Source: Echinometra lucunter (Eukaryota; Echinodermata; Echinoidea; Camarodonta; Echinometridae). Taken from it: a stretch of DNA of 64,000 bases. The position numbers were made by a program, and so were the translations under genes. The notes below the pieces were generated by a model. It saw only the letters and a program-made list of their open reading frames with translations, was not told the DNA's origin and searched no databases. Positions within the stretch are counted from its first letter, which is position 1. The number at the start of each line of letters is the position of its first letter. Shown here piece after piece: positions 45,951 to 57,570 of this stretch. The DNA lies in NCBI GenBank assembly GCA_029962745.1, contig CM057171.1, forward strand, positions 19,865,034 through 19,929,033, read 5' to 3'.

Positions 45951-46990
45951 CGGAGAATTAGAATGGTGACAGCCCGCGAGACCGAAGGCCCGCGAGACCG
46001 AAGGCCCGCGAGACCGAAGGCCCGCGAGACCGAAGGCCCGCGAGACCGAAGGTCCGCGAGTCCGAAGGCCCGCGAGGCCGAAGGCCCGCGAGACCGAAGG
46101 CCCGCGAGACCGACTTTTTTTTTTTTTCCCTTCATCAGGTGCCGCGGTCGAATGATTTAAGGCGCCTCGTTGCAGCGGCGTAACAGGTGTCTGTTATCAG
46201 AGGGGGGAGGGGGCAGAGCCAAATATTTCCCAGTAATTCCGTCTAGAATTAGTGGCATAACTAGGAATTCAGTTTAGGGGGCAGTAGTGAGCACGGGAAG
46301 CGCGTTCCGGTGGGGGGGGGTGCAGGGAGGGGAGTGTACCCCCCCCCCCCCCCCCGCGAGAAGCGCGGAAGGTCCGACGTTCCTTTGAATCGTTCCTTAT
46401 CTGCTCTCGCTCATCTTAATACGTCCTTTGCCTGTTATCGGGGCGGGGGGGGGGGGGGGGGCAGAGCAAAAAATTTCCCGGTAACTAAGTCCAGAATCAG
46501 TGGCTTTGCTAGGATTTCATTTTAGGGGGCGGTAGTGAGCACGCGAAGTGTGCGAAACACTTAATAATGAGCGCGCGAAAGGCGCTCCATAATAAAGGGG
46601 AGTTTTTCCCCTCCCGCGCGAAGCACAGAATCTCCGACGTTTTCTTCGAATTGTTCCTTGCCCGCTCCTGCTCTTCTTACGTTCTCTACCTGTTAACGGA
46701 GGGGGGGGGGGGGGAAGAGAAAAATTTCGAATTGCGGAAGCTCCGACGTTTCTTTGAATCGTTCCTTGTCTGCACCCGCTCTTCTTACGTTTTCTGCCTG
46801 AAATGAGGGGAGGGACACAGCCAAAAATTTCCCGTTTACTAAGTCCAAAATTAGTGGCGAAGCTAGGATTTAATTCAAGGGGGCGTTAGTCAGCAGGCGA
46901 AGCGTGCGGAACACTTACTGAGCGCGCAAAACGCGCTCCCGGGGGGGGGGGGGGGATGCAGGGAGGGACAAGCTGTGACGATCCCTTGAA
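45951..46990 (+). repeat. Left arm of a large inverted-repeat structure
   Basis: From outside in: nine copies of a 16-bp unit (CCCGCGAGACCGAAGG), a poly-T run, a tRNA-like A-box stretch (GTGCCGCGGTCGAATGATTT), then about three copies of a ~250-350-bp unit with AATCAGTGGC...GCTAGGATTT, GCGCGAAGC palindromes, CTCCGACGTTTCTTTGAA and long G runs. The same modules occur reversed at 58890-59700. Confidence 0.8.
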
Positions 46991-47365
46991 CTATTCCTTG
47001 TCTGCTCTCGCTCGTCTTACGTTCTCCTATACCTTTTTTTCTTTTCTCGCTCACGTTTCCCCCTTCTTTTTTTTCTTTTTTTTTTTTTTTTTTGGTTGGC
47101 GTTTTTTTTTTTTGCTACGAGGGTGTAATTAATTGATAAATATAATTGTTCATTTATCTATTTATTCATTCATTCATTCAACTATTTATTAATAGATTCC
47201 TGTTTTAATATCAATTTTTTAAAATAACATTTCAGCTTCTGCCGGAGTATTATTAGACTTGGAATAGTTTGCAAAAATGCTTTTCATAATACTACGAAAT
47301 CGGACACCCCATCCCCTCTCTCACTTCATCGTCTAACGAAATCATACCATAGTCTCTGAAGAAAT

Positions 47366-47500
47366 CTACACAACCGAGGTGAAACCAAAAAATGTTACAA
47401 CAATTAGACTGATGAACCCAAATACAGTGGCGCCGCATCCGAAGTGGGCTGTTGCAAATTTCAAGAAATTTTTCAGAAATATCCTAACCATATTTTGCAT
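47366..47500 (-). CDS. Possible small membrane protein ORF, 44 residues
   Basis: A minus-strand ATG-to-TAG frame reading MQNMVRIFLKNFLKFA, then a hydrophobic stretch (GCGATVFGFISLIVVTFFGF). It has a basic amphipathic start and one membrane span. I do not recognise it. It lies inside the composite element between its arm and the phrase array, with no promoter or conservation evidence, so it may be chance. Confidence 0.15.
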   Translation of the reverse strand: MQNMVRIFLKNFLKFATAHFGCGATVFGFISLIVVTFFGFTSVV

Positions 47501-48109
47501 AGAAACGCACACACTCATCCCACACAGTGATAGACACAGAGCACATTCAAATAAATTGGATATTCTTCCAAGTTCTTTTCCTCTATACTTTTCTCACAGC
47601 TCTTTTTACTTTCAATTTCTCCTATCGTTCCTCTTGACCCCCCCCCCCTCTCTCTCTCTCCTTCTCTGTTCTCTTTAATTATGTTAACATCTTGATTCCT
47701 AAATAATTTCGCTTCCATTTTTCTTCGTGATTTTTGTCTACGTCTATTCTCTATGCTCTAGGTGAACTCGGCGCTTCTATTAATTTATTTTCCTTCCCTT
47801 TTACGGCCATTTTTATTATCATTTACCTCATCTACCATTTTTTTTTCGTCATCTGGATTTCTCTTTTCCTCTTCCCTCTCTATCTTATGTCCTTCCTCTT
47901 TCACGCTTCCTTTACATTAATAATGTCAATAAAAATATCAATAATCGTATGATGATAATGATAATAATGGTGAATAATAACGACAATAGAAACAAATATC
48001 AGGTTTATCATGTTTTATTGCTTTAAAAAGAGTTTTCACTTTTACTCTATATCAGACAATCTTCATGTTCCAGTGCTAAGAACTTTGCAACCGAAAACCA
48101 TTATACTCT

Positions 48110-48830
48110 CACTGGCCGAGGGGCACCCCTCCCAGAAGAAGGACCCCCACTCTATCAAGAACCTCCAAAAGATTCCCATTTTCCCATGAGAAATGCCCCT
48201 TTTCAAACGCGTTGAGTGCTCTTTTCTTTCTATCTTACAAATACAACAACCCGTTTTCTTTTACACTGCTTTTGTTCATCTATTGATTAGCCCCATTATT
48301 TTTCTTCAAGTTACCCCTTAATAAAACTGATAAGTGCCCCTTTGAAAGCCTGATTAGTACCCTTTTCCATTTTCCTTTTTTTCCCATTTCTTTCTCTTCA
48401 TAGAAGTGTTTTTTTTTTCATTTCTGAGTGTCCGTTTTGAAATGTGCTCCTACATGAATACACGCCCCTTTTTAAGTACCTTGCCTTCTTATAAATCTCA
48501 TACACTATGTACTTCTAAATATTGGCCCTTTCCCTTCCTATTCCATTTCTCCTGTTAACGAGTGAGAGTGTCAAAGTACTCTGTTTAACTGATTCTCAAC
48601 TCGGACAGTTTCCACCTTTCAAAATGATACAAGGTGGACATAGTCACGATTTCTGACAAGCCTTGTACTCCTTTTCCTTCCAAGACAGTTCCATATTCTC
48701 ATTTTGATAAGAACCACTTTTTTTTTTTTTACAATAATGCCCTTTCCATTAATAGTGCTCATTTTAGATCTGATAAGTTGCCCTTTTCACGTCACTTTTG
48801 AATGCCCCTTTCAGCGCCCCTCTTCGATTA
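48110..48830 (+). repeat. Degenerate phrase array (AAGTGCCCCTTTT), inner left arm
   Basis: Variants of GATAAGTGCCCCTTTTC spread over 720 bp, with stretches of TTTT and unrelated spacer. The partner in opposite orientation is 54360-55430. Confidence 0.75.
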
Positions 48831-49439
48831 ACGGTTATTTCTGGCTCGATCGCAAATTAATGAAAAACAAAAGTGGGTGTGAGCATGTTGGCGAGGGTGT
48901 GTATACAATATGACATTTTTTCGTCAGTGGCCTTCCGTGTTTTCGCTATCCCTTCCCCGGTTACATTAAATCGCAACCACTGCATATCTGTGCAACTAGC
49001 GTGTTGCAAAAGTTTTTTTTTAAATGCCTATTCTTTTCATGAGCTCACTAATACATTGATAATAATGGGTGAAGCTAATAAAAAATGTGGAAAAGGCGGA
49101 AACTTCTTCTTTTACATCAGCATTTGAAACAGTGCAATAAAAAACAAAAGCGTAATATTTTTGCTACCCCGTTTTGCTTGCTCATGATGAGTAATATAAG
49201 ACCATTGTGAGACGCAGAAGTTGGTGCAACAGGAGTAGAGGAATGGGGACTGCCTGCGCCCCATTTCGGCTAAAATTACAAATACATGCAAAATAAATCA
49301 CAAAAACCGATAAAAGGGGAAAACCCCTCTGTCTAAATTTCTTATAGGCTCGCAAACCATCACCTCGATCACGTCTGTTAGGGCATTAGCTCCCACCCCC
49401 ACCCCCCCCCCCCCCCCCCCCGGAAAAACACGTTCTGCA

Positions 49440-49780
49440 ACCCCCAGGAAGTTGACAGGTTTGGGGTGTAGGGGTTACGCATTTAGGCATGTTTTAAGTT
49501 AAGAGACTCGAGTAACACTTTGGGGCAGGTTGCACCTTAGGGCCAGGTATAATTTAAAAGCCATATGCAACGCAAGTTACATTTTCGGCAGGTTACAATA
49601 TAGTTATGTGACAACTTTAATGCTATAATGTATACAAGAGACAAAGGTTTAATTTTCGGGAAGGTTATGCTTGAAGGGCAAGTGACATTTTCAAAGTCAT
49701 TATGCACAAGAAACAGGTTACACATTAAGGCAAGAAGGTTGTACCTTTAAAGAGACCAAGGTTACATTTTTGTGCACATT
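49440..49780 (-). repeat. Degenerate phrase array (GGTTACATTTT)
   Basis: About ten variants of GGCAGGTTACATTTT at ~25-35-bp spacing, just downstream of the FLYWCH-MULE stop codon. A C run of ~20 bases lies before it near 49405. Confidence 0.6.
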
Positions 49781-49814
49781 CATGATGTTACAGAGGTGAC
49801 AAGCATTAATCATG

Positions 49815-50077
49815 TTAATGATAAGATTTAATGGCATAAGTAATTGCCCGCCAGTACTGCATCAGAGTGCGGTCACCTCTGTTGTACGAGTCTTGCAGTC
49901 CTGCAATCCTCCTCTCCAACCTCCTCCACTTTCTCTTCCTTACAAAGAGGAGCTCTCCCATCCTCGCCTGTCTCAGTCTTACACGTTCATTCCGTTCTTC
50001 ATCTTTTAGACGGCGAAGGAACAGCCAGAGCGACGGATGGTTGATTCCAACCTCTAGATTCCACTTGGAATGGAAAC
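49815..50077 (-). CDS. FLYWCH-MULE exon 4
   Basis: 263 nt from acceptor TTTAAAG to TAA. It completes the NVVEG/FHSKWN motif across the junction and continues NHPSLWLFLRRLKDEE with an Arg-rich tail (FVRKRKWRRLERR), typical of the C-terminal end of these proteins. Confidence 0.85.
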
Positions 50078-52235
50078 CTTTAAAAAAGGAACAGGAAAAT
50101 ACAGTTAATGCTATTAAATTAAGAGCACTGAAGTTTGCCATCTCTACTTTTAACTTTAAGACATATATTTGTTATTAATTTTGTAGGGCATTCCACTTGC
50201 ATTCAAAACAGGCATAATTATACTTTAACTGTTTATCAATCTGATTAATTTGATGATTGTCTAATTCCCGTTCTAGCTTCATTTTCCCCTAGCCTCCGTG
50301 CTCTACATTGCTTCTTTATGCACCACGTTGCTTTATTTCTATTGTTAGTGTGAGATACAAGAGTGTTTTATGTGCGCCTATGTTTCTGTTTCTAAACTAT
50401 CGACAAGAACTTTCAAACAAGAACGCATTTAAATAAGGTTATCATTATTTCTATATCTTGAAAAGTATTTTTTTTTGCCTGCTGCCCTCTGTACAGAAAG
50501 AACACTTGATTTCATACTGACATGTGAAAAAAAACTTGATCTTTAATGATAATGAGTAAAGTATTAAGGATAAAAGGATGTTTCTCGACGAGACGTGCAC
50601 ATATTGAGAGTAATGTTATATATCAATTTGAACTGATATCGTGTAGGCTTATCATGCTTATCGTGTTATCCTAAATAGCTTATTTCAACCTATCGCGCTT
50701 TTAATTTGTGTTTGTTTTATTTAGAAGATCATAAAAAGAATTACACCATATGACAGAGGCAAGACTTATGATAATTATACAACAATAGCAGAATGATAAT
50801 ATGGTTGGATAGCCCATTTCAAAGTCTCTTGCGAGCGAGCTTAGGAAGTGAGCAATTTTTGAGCATTAATGTGTTAAAGACTGAAATGCCTCAAGTTCTC
50901 TCATCCTAGTACAGGTTATACTCTTTCAGTTTAAAGATTAATGTTCCACATAACACAGGCTTACCTTCCACAACATTAGTTGTGCGAAACTCCATTCTCC
51001 TTTCAAATACATTCCACGTAGGGATGGGAAATGGACCATCTATGTACGTATCACTGATGTAGGCGAACAGGTCGGCAACTGGTGGATATTGGTCGATCAC
51101 ATTAGCAGCTTGCTGACTTTCTCTGAGAAGGATGAAGTTTTGCCTAACAAGGGCTACTGGGAGATAGCCCAAGGCAAACAACTTCCTCAGAAGTCGTTGA
51201 ACCCGACGATCATTGTTGTACGCTGCTACAAGACCCAGGTCTTGCACCTTCCTCCACATGGATTGCGTGAGATGGAAGTAGCAACCCCGGACACGAATAC
51301 CTGGGAATTCTTCGGTGAACGCTCGTCTAATAGCTACCTCAAAGTCTGAAATCACTCGTGTTGGTGCGAATAATCCTCCTTGAGCCGCGACTTCATCTTT
51401 AAGATGCTGTAAGATCCTCTTGTACTGCTCGAGATGTTTCCCGGTTACTAAGGCATATGCAAGTGTGAACACGTTACCAAGGTAACGCCCATGTATTGTT
51501 ACCAGTTGTCTGTATGGCGAAGGGGCTGTTTTGAATGTCCCGTCAACAAATACAGTCTGGATCTAGAAGAAATAAGAGGAAAATCGTGATGTAAATTGGA
51601 ATTGGCATGTGTTGTACATCAAAAATATTTTAAATTCTTAAGGAAACAAATTCTATAAAGTCGTTTTTAGAATACTTATGCTTATTACTTATACTTATAC
51701 TAGTACTTATACCGGCAGGAGCGTCGCTAGACTTTTTTAAAAACTTTTTTTCAGTGGTGGGGGGGGGGGGGGTGTGGCCAGATTGCCGACAAATAGTTAA
51801 TGCCACCCATTATCGACGACCAACTTCGATAAATTCAACGGTATAAAGCCCACGAGGTATGTTCAATTGTGTGCCTCTATCATATTTTCCTTCTAAATTA
51901 TAAATTTATTTTGTTCACCTCACTTGCTGAATGTGTTTGCTTTCCAAAAACATCCTGTATCTAGATATACTACGAGCGAGCGCAGAAGTGATAGTTCTTC
52001 ATCAAGAAACATGATGGGCCTTTAAAATATTTATTTTCATATATTTAGTCACCCCTCTTACCATAATATAATACGAGCGAGCGCCGCGATCGATCGAAAA
52101 TATACACGTTCTTTCGTGGTATCAGTGTTATTTCGTCGTCAAAATGCACAAGCAAATAGGCCGAATATGACTCTATTTGGGCAGCTTGCTCCTTTTAAAC
52201 AAAATCTTTTTTCCTCCTTTCACTTTCCTCTTCTT

Positions 52236-52270
<35 letters not shown>

Positions 52271-55200
52271 TCCTCTCTCTCTCTCTCCCTCCCGTTTTGC
52301 CGACAGCGATCGCGAATGTGCCGACAAGAATTTTGAATGGGGGGGGGGTGTTACAACCCTCCCTCCCGGCGACTCCCCTGTTCGCCAGCCTTGAAATCGA
52401 ATAGAAAAAAACCCAATGAAATCAGACTTGTATCTTGATTTACCTCGCTGAGTATCTGTAGGCATCTTCTTGTTATGAAGATTGAAACACCTACAGCGTT
52501 ATCCACGAGTGACAGGAATCTGTGACCATTCCAAGTTCTCTGCCACTCTCCTTCTATTTCAACCTCCTCAATGGTTCGTGGAATTGCTGGCATATACCTC
52601 GCTCGGGTTCTGGACAACCTTGTACGTATTGTCTCATAAGGGGGGACAGCTCGTCCTCTGTCTTCTCGTCTTGCCGCCACTTGGTTGTATGCTCTCTTCA
52701 AAGGGTGTGAGGGGTCATTTTCCACGATGCCATGCAGTTGTTGAACAACTTCCTCCGTTCCAATTCTTTCCCGTTCAGCTTCATGGTTATGCGCGATCGT
52801 CACCTATAGGTAGAAAAGATGTATAGAATCCTTTTGCTCAGTATCACTTTCTCTGTTACAATTTTTGCATGGCCATTTTGATTGACCCCCCCCCCCCCCC
52901 CACTTCCGATTTAGATGAGATAGTGGTTCCGCGCCTGATAAATAGTGATCACATTTTATTTTATTTTGCATACGGCTTGTTTTATGCATATTCCTGTTTG
53001 ATGAAACCATGCAAAATTCAAAATGTCATAATGATTGTCTAATTTCACCATAATTATGCTCACATCCGATTTCGATTACATTTCGACTGTTATGTTTGTT
53101 TATTTAAATCAACCTGGTGTTGAGGTGAACTTGGTCTTTAATAAAGGCAGTACATAAACAGGAATAGGGCTTATGCAGTGGCGTATCTAGGCATTATGGC
53201 GCCCGGGGCAGACACTGAAGTTGCGACCCCCCCCCCCCCCCTTCCACTCTCGGGTGCTCAATTTTTAACATTTTCATGCGTAACACATTTTACCCAGAAA
53301 ATTTGGCAATTGACCACTGAAAGTGAACGGTAGACTCAAAATAAGATATTTATAAACAGTTTTCTTTTCTGTTCTAAAATTGGGAGTAGAATTAACGAAA
53401 ACTCTATAGTCAAGGCCTGATTTTAATAGTATGTGACAAAATGTATTGATTTCTTTCTTTGTAAATGCTGTATTAGGCCAAATTGGGGAGGGGCGGGGGC
53501 GCACTATTAACAAGGGGCAGATGAAGCTTACATGATAAGCGAGCAAAGCATCGACAACTGCAACAATATTTTTCAAAACCCTGAACTAGGCCCTTTAAAA
53601 AGGCTATAAAAGCCTATGAGATCCTGAAGGGAAATATATTAATAAGAGAGAGAGCAAAGCGAAGGAGCTTCAGAAAAATGTGGCATTTAAACCCTCAGAA
53701 AACTCTATATTATCTGATGCATTCACTCTACGGATGGGGAGGGGGCGCTTATGCCTTAATATTCATATTATGAGTTTCTCCATTGTCTACATAATCTTTT
53801 TTCTCTTGTGCATCTACGCTCCCCTCCAAGTGCCGCCCTTATTAGATTTAAATTTCTTTCAAAATAATGTTAAACCTTTGCGAATGCTGTATTAGGCCAC
53901 ACCGGGGAACAGCATTCAAAGAAGCAAATAAAAATTAAATTACAGCGAGCAAACCAACAACAGTTGCATCATTATTTTCGAAATTCTTAACCCCTTTCAA
54001 AGAGCTGGTTTAAGAACAATTATAGAGTCACGAAATTATAAGATTCTGACAGGAAATTATCATGAGAAGGAGCAAAGCGACCAAGCGTTAGAATTTTTTG
54101 AACTTTCCTTCAAGGACTCTATTTCTGATGTATTTAACCTGTAAAGGGGGTGAGATCCTTTCTTTTAATTTCTTTTTTAATTTCTTTTGCGTTTTTTGCG
54201 CCCCCTCAAAGAGCTGCCCGGGGCACTTGTCCCCTTCCCCCCATAGATACGCCACTGGGCTTATGATAGGCGATATAATACCCCGTATTATAATAGGACT
54301 AAAATTTATGAACTTAATGCTTTAAATACATAGCCACATCCCAAAATAAAAACAGAAACAAAGCTTTCCTGAGGCGGCGGAGTGTCATTCAAAGCGGGGA
54401 CACTAAAAAAAAAAGGGCACTTTTAAAGGGTGGAAACAGAGCGAAAATTACCACTTTCAGACACTAATGTGCATGTACTACTAAAATCTGAGTAATAGAC
54501 TTTTATTCTTATTATATCTATCTTTACATTACATCACTCCAGATAATTTTTTTTAAAGTCTCGCATTTTTGTAATCTGCAAGGTAATTCAGTCTGAATAT
54601 TCATTTAGAAGCGAGCGAAGCTAGCGAGCAACAATTTTCATATTTTCTTACACTCAAATCTGTGGTATTTAATTTTTGATTTCCCCTATGTGCCAAGAAG
54701 ATTATACCGACATCGAGTAAAATTAATGCAAGCGAGCCGAGCGACCATTGAAAAAATGAAAGAAACCTTTTCCATGTTCCCTTCCTGATTTAAGGCACTA
54801 GGGCATTGAGCCCCTCCTACTCCTGTCCCCCAGCTCAACTGCTTTACTTTCTGCTTATTTCAGCTGAGGAGCTCGTTATTTTGAAGCCTCTCTGATTTGG
54901 ATATTTATATGCCTAAAGGCTTTTGTTTATTTTAGTGCACAATTTGTAAGGGAAATGGAGCTTTGATGTAAAAAGGGGTACTTGTCAAGAGGCAAAGTGG
55001 GCACTTATCAAAACTGAAATGTGATAAGTAGAAAGTAAAAGGGGTACTTAAAAAGTGAACTTACCAGGGGTGCTAGGGGCACTTATCATAAGGGAAAAGT
55101 GCACTTTTAGAATGGTTAACAGACACTAATTAGAAAAAATGGTTCTCTTCGAAATTCAAACGTTGCATTATTGTAAAGGAGGGCCACTCATCATAAAGAA

Positions 55201-57474
55201 AACAGGCATGTATTAGAAATAGATACGGTTACTATACAAATAAAAGAGGACACTTATCAGCTATGAAAAGGGCACTTTCCATGGATAAACGAGCTGGGTA
55301 TATTCTTCTTTTTATTCCAGGGTACAATTTGTAAGTAGTATCGTTGATGAGCCGATAGGTAAAAAGGTAGCACTTGCCAAAAGGGGAAATTAAGATAAAA
55401 ATAAGAAAGGAAAAAAGATCACAGATCAAACGAGGAACTATTGTACATGTACTAGTATAAAGTAAGAAGGGATGTTAATTTTCTTTCTTTCTCCCTTTGG
55501 CTTATGTCGAAAGGGTGGGTGAGCGGAACGGGGTGAGAGCAGGGAGGGAACGGGGATGGCTGCACCCTTTTGAGAGAAGCCCCCCCCCCCCCCCCCGTTG
55601 TCTCGAAAGGGTGTGTTTAGTAGTCTGATGTAGGCCTACCAGCTGGGGTTTTTTCCCCTGCAGTAAAACTGCGTGAATGAAAGGAAGGAAGGAAGAGAGG
55701 AAAAAAGAAAAATGAAAGAAATAAAGAAAAAAGAAAGATATGCACGTCAGATTTTGCGCATTTTTTACTTTTTCCACCTAATATTCGTTTCTTGCTGTTG
55801 CAAATTAAAGACGTGCACAAAGAAGGTAGAGATAAAACATTTTCTAAAAGTTTCTTTCCTAACAGAGGTTGATTTCGTGCACATTTCCCAAGGACAGACG
55901 AGGCAGAATAGAAAGTCATATTTCCATTTTCTTTGCATTCAACACCGTGGGAGGGACAACAACATGTGCATTTAAAGCAAACAAGCAACCACAACCAAAT
56001 TAGACAAATTTCTTTTTTGTATATGTGTGAGAGCGTTTGTGGGTGTGTTTGTGTGTGTATGTGCGGGTGTATGAGATGGCTTCTGCCTTCTTAAGTAAAA
56101 TACTCAAAAACAAAATGCCAATTCACTTTTTTCCTGGGGGGGGTGGGGCAAACGTTTTTCCCGTTTTATGCATCCCATGCACCATCATATTCTATCAGAC
56201 AGAAATGAGGGAATTCTTTTGGAGGATTCTTGGACACCCCCATCAGGTGATAGCCAACCCCCTGTCTCCTTTTCTACTTTAAAAAAAAAATTATATTAAA
56301 AAAAAAAAGGCTGGCCAGTACATCAGACTACTCAACTATTGGCGTAAATCCCGGAGGCTGGGGGATATACCCCCCCCCCCCCCCCACACACACATTTTGG
56401 AGAGGGGGGGGGGGGTTGGCGTGTACAAATATCCCCCACACTTTTTAAGGAAGAAAATATATTTTAAGTAATCAGTAAAAATTCTGAATATCTGTCGTGA
56501 ACAACCACCATATTTCAAAATTTCTATTTGAAAATGCGATTGAAAACCAAAACAGTGGTTATTTTGGCTCGCTCGCTTCGCTCGCTCGTCATATTTTAGA
56601 ATTTCTATTATGAAATGTGATTAAAAACGAGAAAAGTGGTTATTTTTGGCCCGCTCGCTAAAAAGATATTCAAATGTGTGTAAGAGGGGGGAAAAAAAAA
56701 AACAAGCCTCGATCATCCCCCACTCCTCGAAGTGGATTTACGCCGGTGTACTCAACACACCCTTTCGAGACAAGCCCCCTCCCCGGGTTCCACGAATAGG
56801 TGTTTATTAATTTATCTCCCCGCTCTCAAGCCATCCCGTCACGATAACTGGGGAAGGGTGGGGGGGGGGGGGAGGGGGAGGGGGGGGAGGGGGGGGGGGG
56901 GCTTCTCTCGAAAGGGTGCGGCCATCCGCGTTCCATCCCCGCTCTGCTCACCCACCCTTTCGACACTTCGACAATCCCTTCCCCCTTGCTCTCACCTTTT
57001 TTTTTTTTTTGCTTTTGTTTAGTTTTGTTTGTTTTTTTTTCTCCAGCCCTGTTGAAGAATTAATATGTGTTTTTTTCATGGGGGGGGGGGGATACCCCGC
57101 CCCCTCTGGCTATGTAATGACGCAATCGATCCGCATCTTACAGTTCTTGTATAAGTCTCGAAATCGCGTTGATCTGTCATCATCTGTGGGAATACCCAGT
57201 AAGGTGGGGGACTGAGGCCATGCGGCCTGTTATCTTTTAATGGAACAAAGAGTAGGCCTAGATACAGAATACTTACCCTCATCCTATTTGGACGAGCCCC
57301 ATCCTCAACGTGGAAAGCATTTGTCGTTGCTCGTCCCTGACACTGCTTCCTCCAACAACGCCAAGATATCGATGCCACATTTACTTTGTTTTTGTGGTAT
57401 CTGTGGCCATGAGCAACTAGAATGAGCCCCCTCCCAATCCCGGCTTTGACACATGCGTCTAATTCTTGAGCCAT
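49815..57474 (-). CDS. FLYWCH zinc-finger MULE transposase gene, whole locus (4 exons)
   Basis: Exons 57474-57277, 52803-52444, 51562-50965 and 50077-49815 join to 1419 nt, one open frame of 472 residues. Layout: FLYWCH zinc finger about 1-75 (HGHRYHKN, WRCWRKQC, HNH), an Arg-rich linker (IRTRLSRTRARYMPAIP), then a MULE domain from about 187 with VDGTF and ISDFE (catalytic Asp candidates), GCYFHLTQSMWRKVQ (the C/H motif) and NVVEGFHSKWN (candidate Glu). FLYWCH binds DNA and MULE is a DDE transposase fold, so this is either an active Mutator-like transposase or a domesticated copy. All junctions are GT/AG; the first two introns are phase 0 and the last is phase 1. Start chosen at a good-context ATG (CAAAATGG); an upstream in-frame ATG at 57531 is possible. 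Confidence 0.85.
50965..51562 (-). CDS. FLYWCH-MULE exon 3 (transposase core)
   Basis: 598 nt, phase 0 to 1, acceptor TTCTAG, donor GTAAGC. It starts IQTVFVDGTFKTAP and contains ISDFEVAIRRAF, GCYFHLTQSMWRKVQ and FRTTNVVE: all expected core motifs, without a stop. Confidence 0.92.
52241..52292. repeat. (CT)n microsatellite
   Basis: TCTC repeats with CCTT interruptions in the FLYWCH-MULE intron 2. Confidence 0.9.
52444..52803 (-). CDS. FLYWCH-MULE exon 2 (zinc-finger end and linker)
   Basis: 360 nt, phase 0 to 0, acceptor CCTATAG, donor GTAAAT. It begins VTIAHNHEAERE, supplying the His-x-His of the FLYWCH motif, and ends RRCLQILSE. Confidence 0.88.
53176..54257. mobile_element. hAT-type element, 1.08 kb, with 8-bp duplication
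   Basis: GGCTTATG at 53168-53175 and 54258-54265 flanks ends CAGTGGCGTATCTAGG and ATAGATACGCCACTG. Interior GGCGCCCGGGGC faces GCCCGGGGCAC. No transposase frame, so non-autonomous. It lies in intron 1 of the FLYWCH-MULE gene. Confidence 0.88.
54360..55430 (-). repeat. Degenerate phrase array, inner right arm
   Basis: Variants of AAAAGGGGCACTTATCA, the reverse complement of the 48110-48830 phrase, mixed with GCGAGCGAAGCTAGCGAGC-like stretches near 54610 and 54735. Confidence 0.75.
55508..55632 (-). repeat. Inverted pair, copy 1 (GTCGAAAGGGTGGGTGAGC)
   Basis: Contains CGAAAGGGTGGGTGAGC, a C run and GTCTCGAAAGGGTGTG. The reverse form is at 56757-56965. Confidence 0.65.
56337..56748. mobile_element. 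MITE with 8-bp duplication TACTCAAC
   Basis: TACTCAAC at 56329-56336 and 56749-56756 flanks ends TATTGGCGTAAATCC and GGATTTACGCCGGTG. The uninterrupted target can be read in inverted copy 1 near 55620. Interior repeats GGCTCGCTCGCTTCGCTCGC. hAT-type by duplication length. Confidence 0.8.
56757..56965 (+). repeat. Inverted pair, copy 2, with long G tracts
   Basis: ACACACCCTTTCGAGACAAG, a G-rich region at about 56858-56900, then CTCTCGAAAGGGTGCGG and GCTCACCCACCCTTTCGAC. Matches 55508-55632 in reverse. Confidence 0.65.
57277..57474 (-). CDS. FLYWCH-MULE exon 1 (start and zinc finger)
   Basis: 198 nt ending in a GTAAGT donor, phase 0. It encodes MAQELDACVKAGIGRG, then HGHRYHKN and WRCWRKQCQGRAT. 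The 4.5-kb intron after it holds a hAT element, a phrase array and another MITE. Confidence 0.8.
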
Positions 57475-57570
57475 TTTGACAGAAGATAAAATGAAAGATG
57501 TGCCCGTTCTCACGTGCATGCCATTGGTCAAGTGGGATTGTACATATCGTGAATGTTAATTTCGTCGTGA

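Noticed and set aside
45860..46160. Arg/Glu/Pro-rich repetitive protein frames
   Set aside because: A 16-bp tandem unit read in three frames; a repeat artefact, open on both strands.
47340..47352. ATG followed by GTATGA on the minus strand as gene B exon 1
   Set aside because: A tempting parallel to gene A exon 1, but no exon 2 or 3 equivalent lies between it and 45840, where only repeats are seen.
51089..51349. 86-residue plus-strand frame
   Set aside because: Antisense shadow of the FLYWCH-MULE exon 3.
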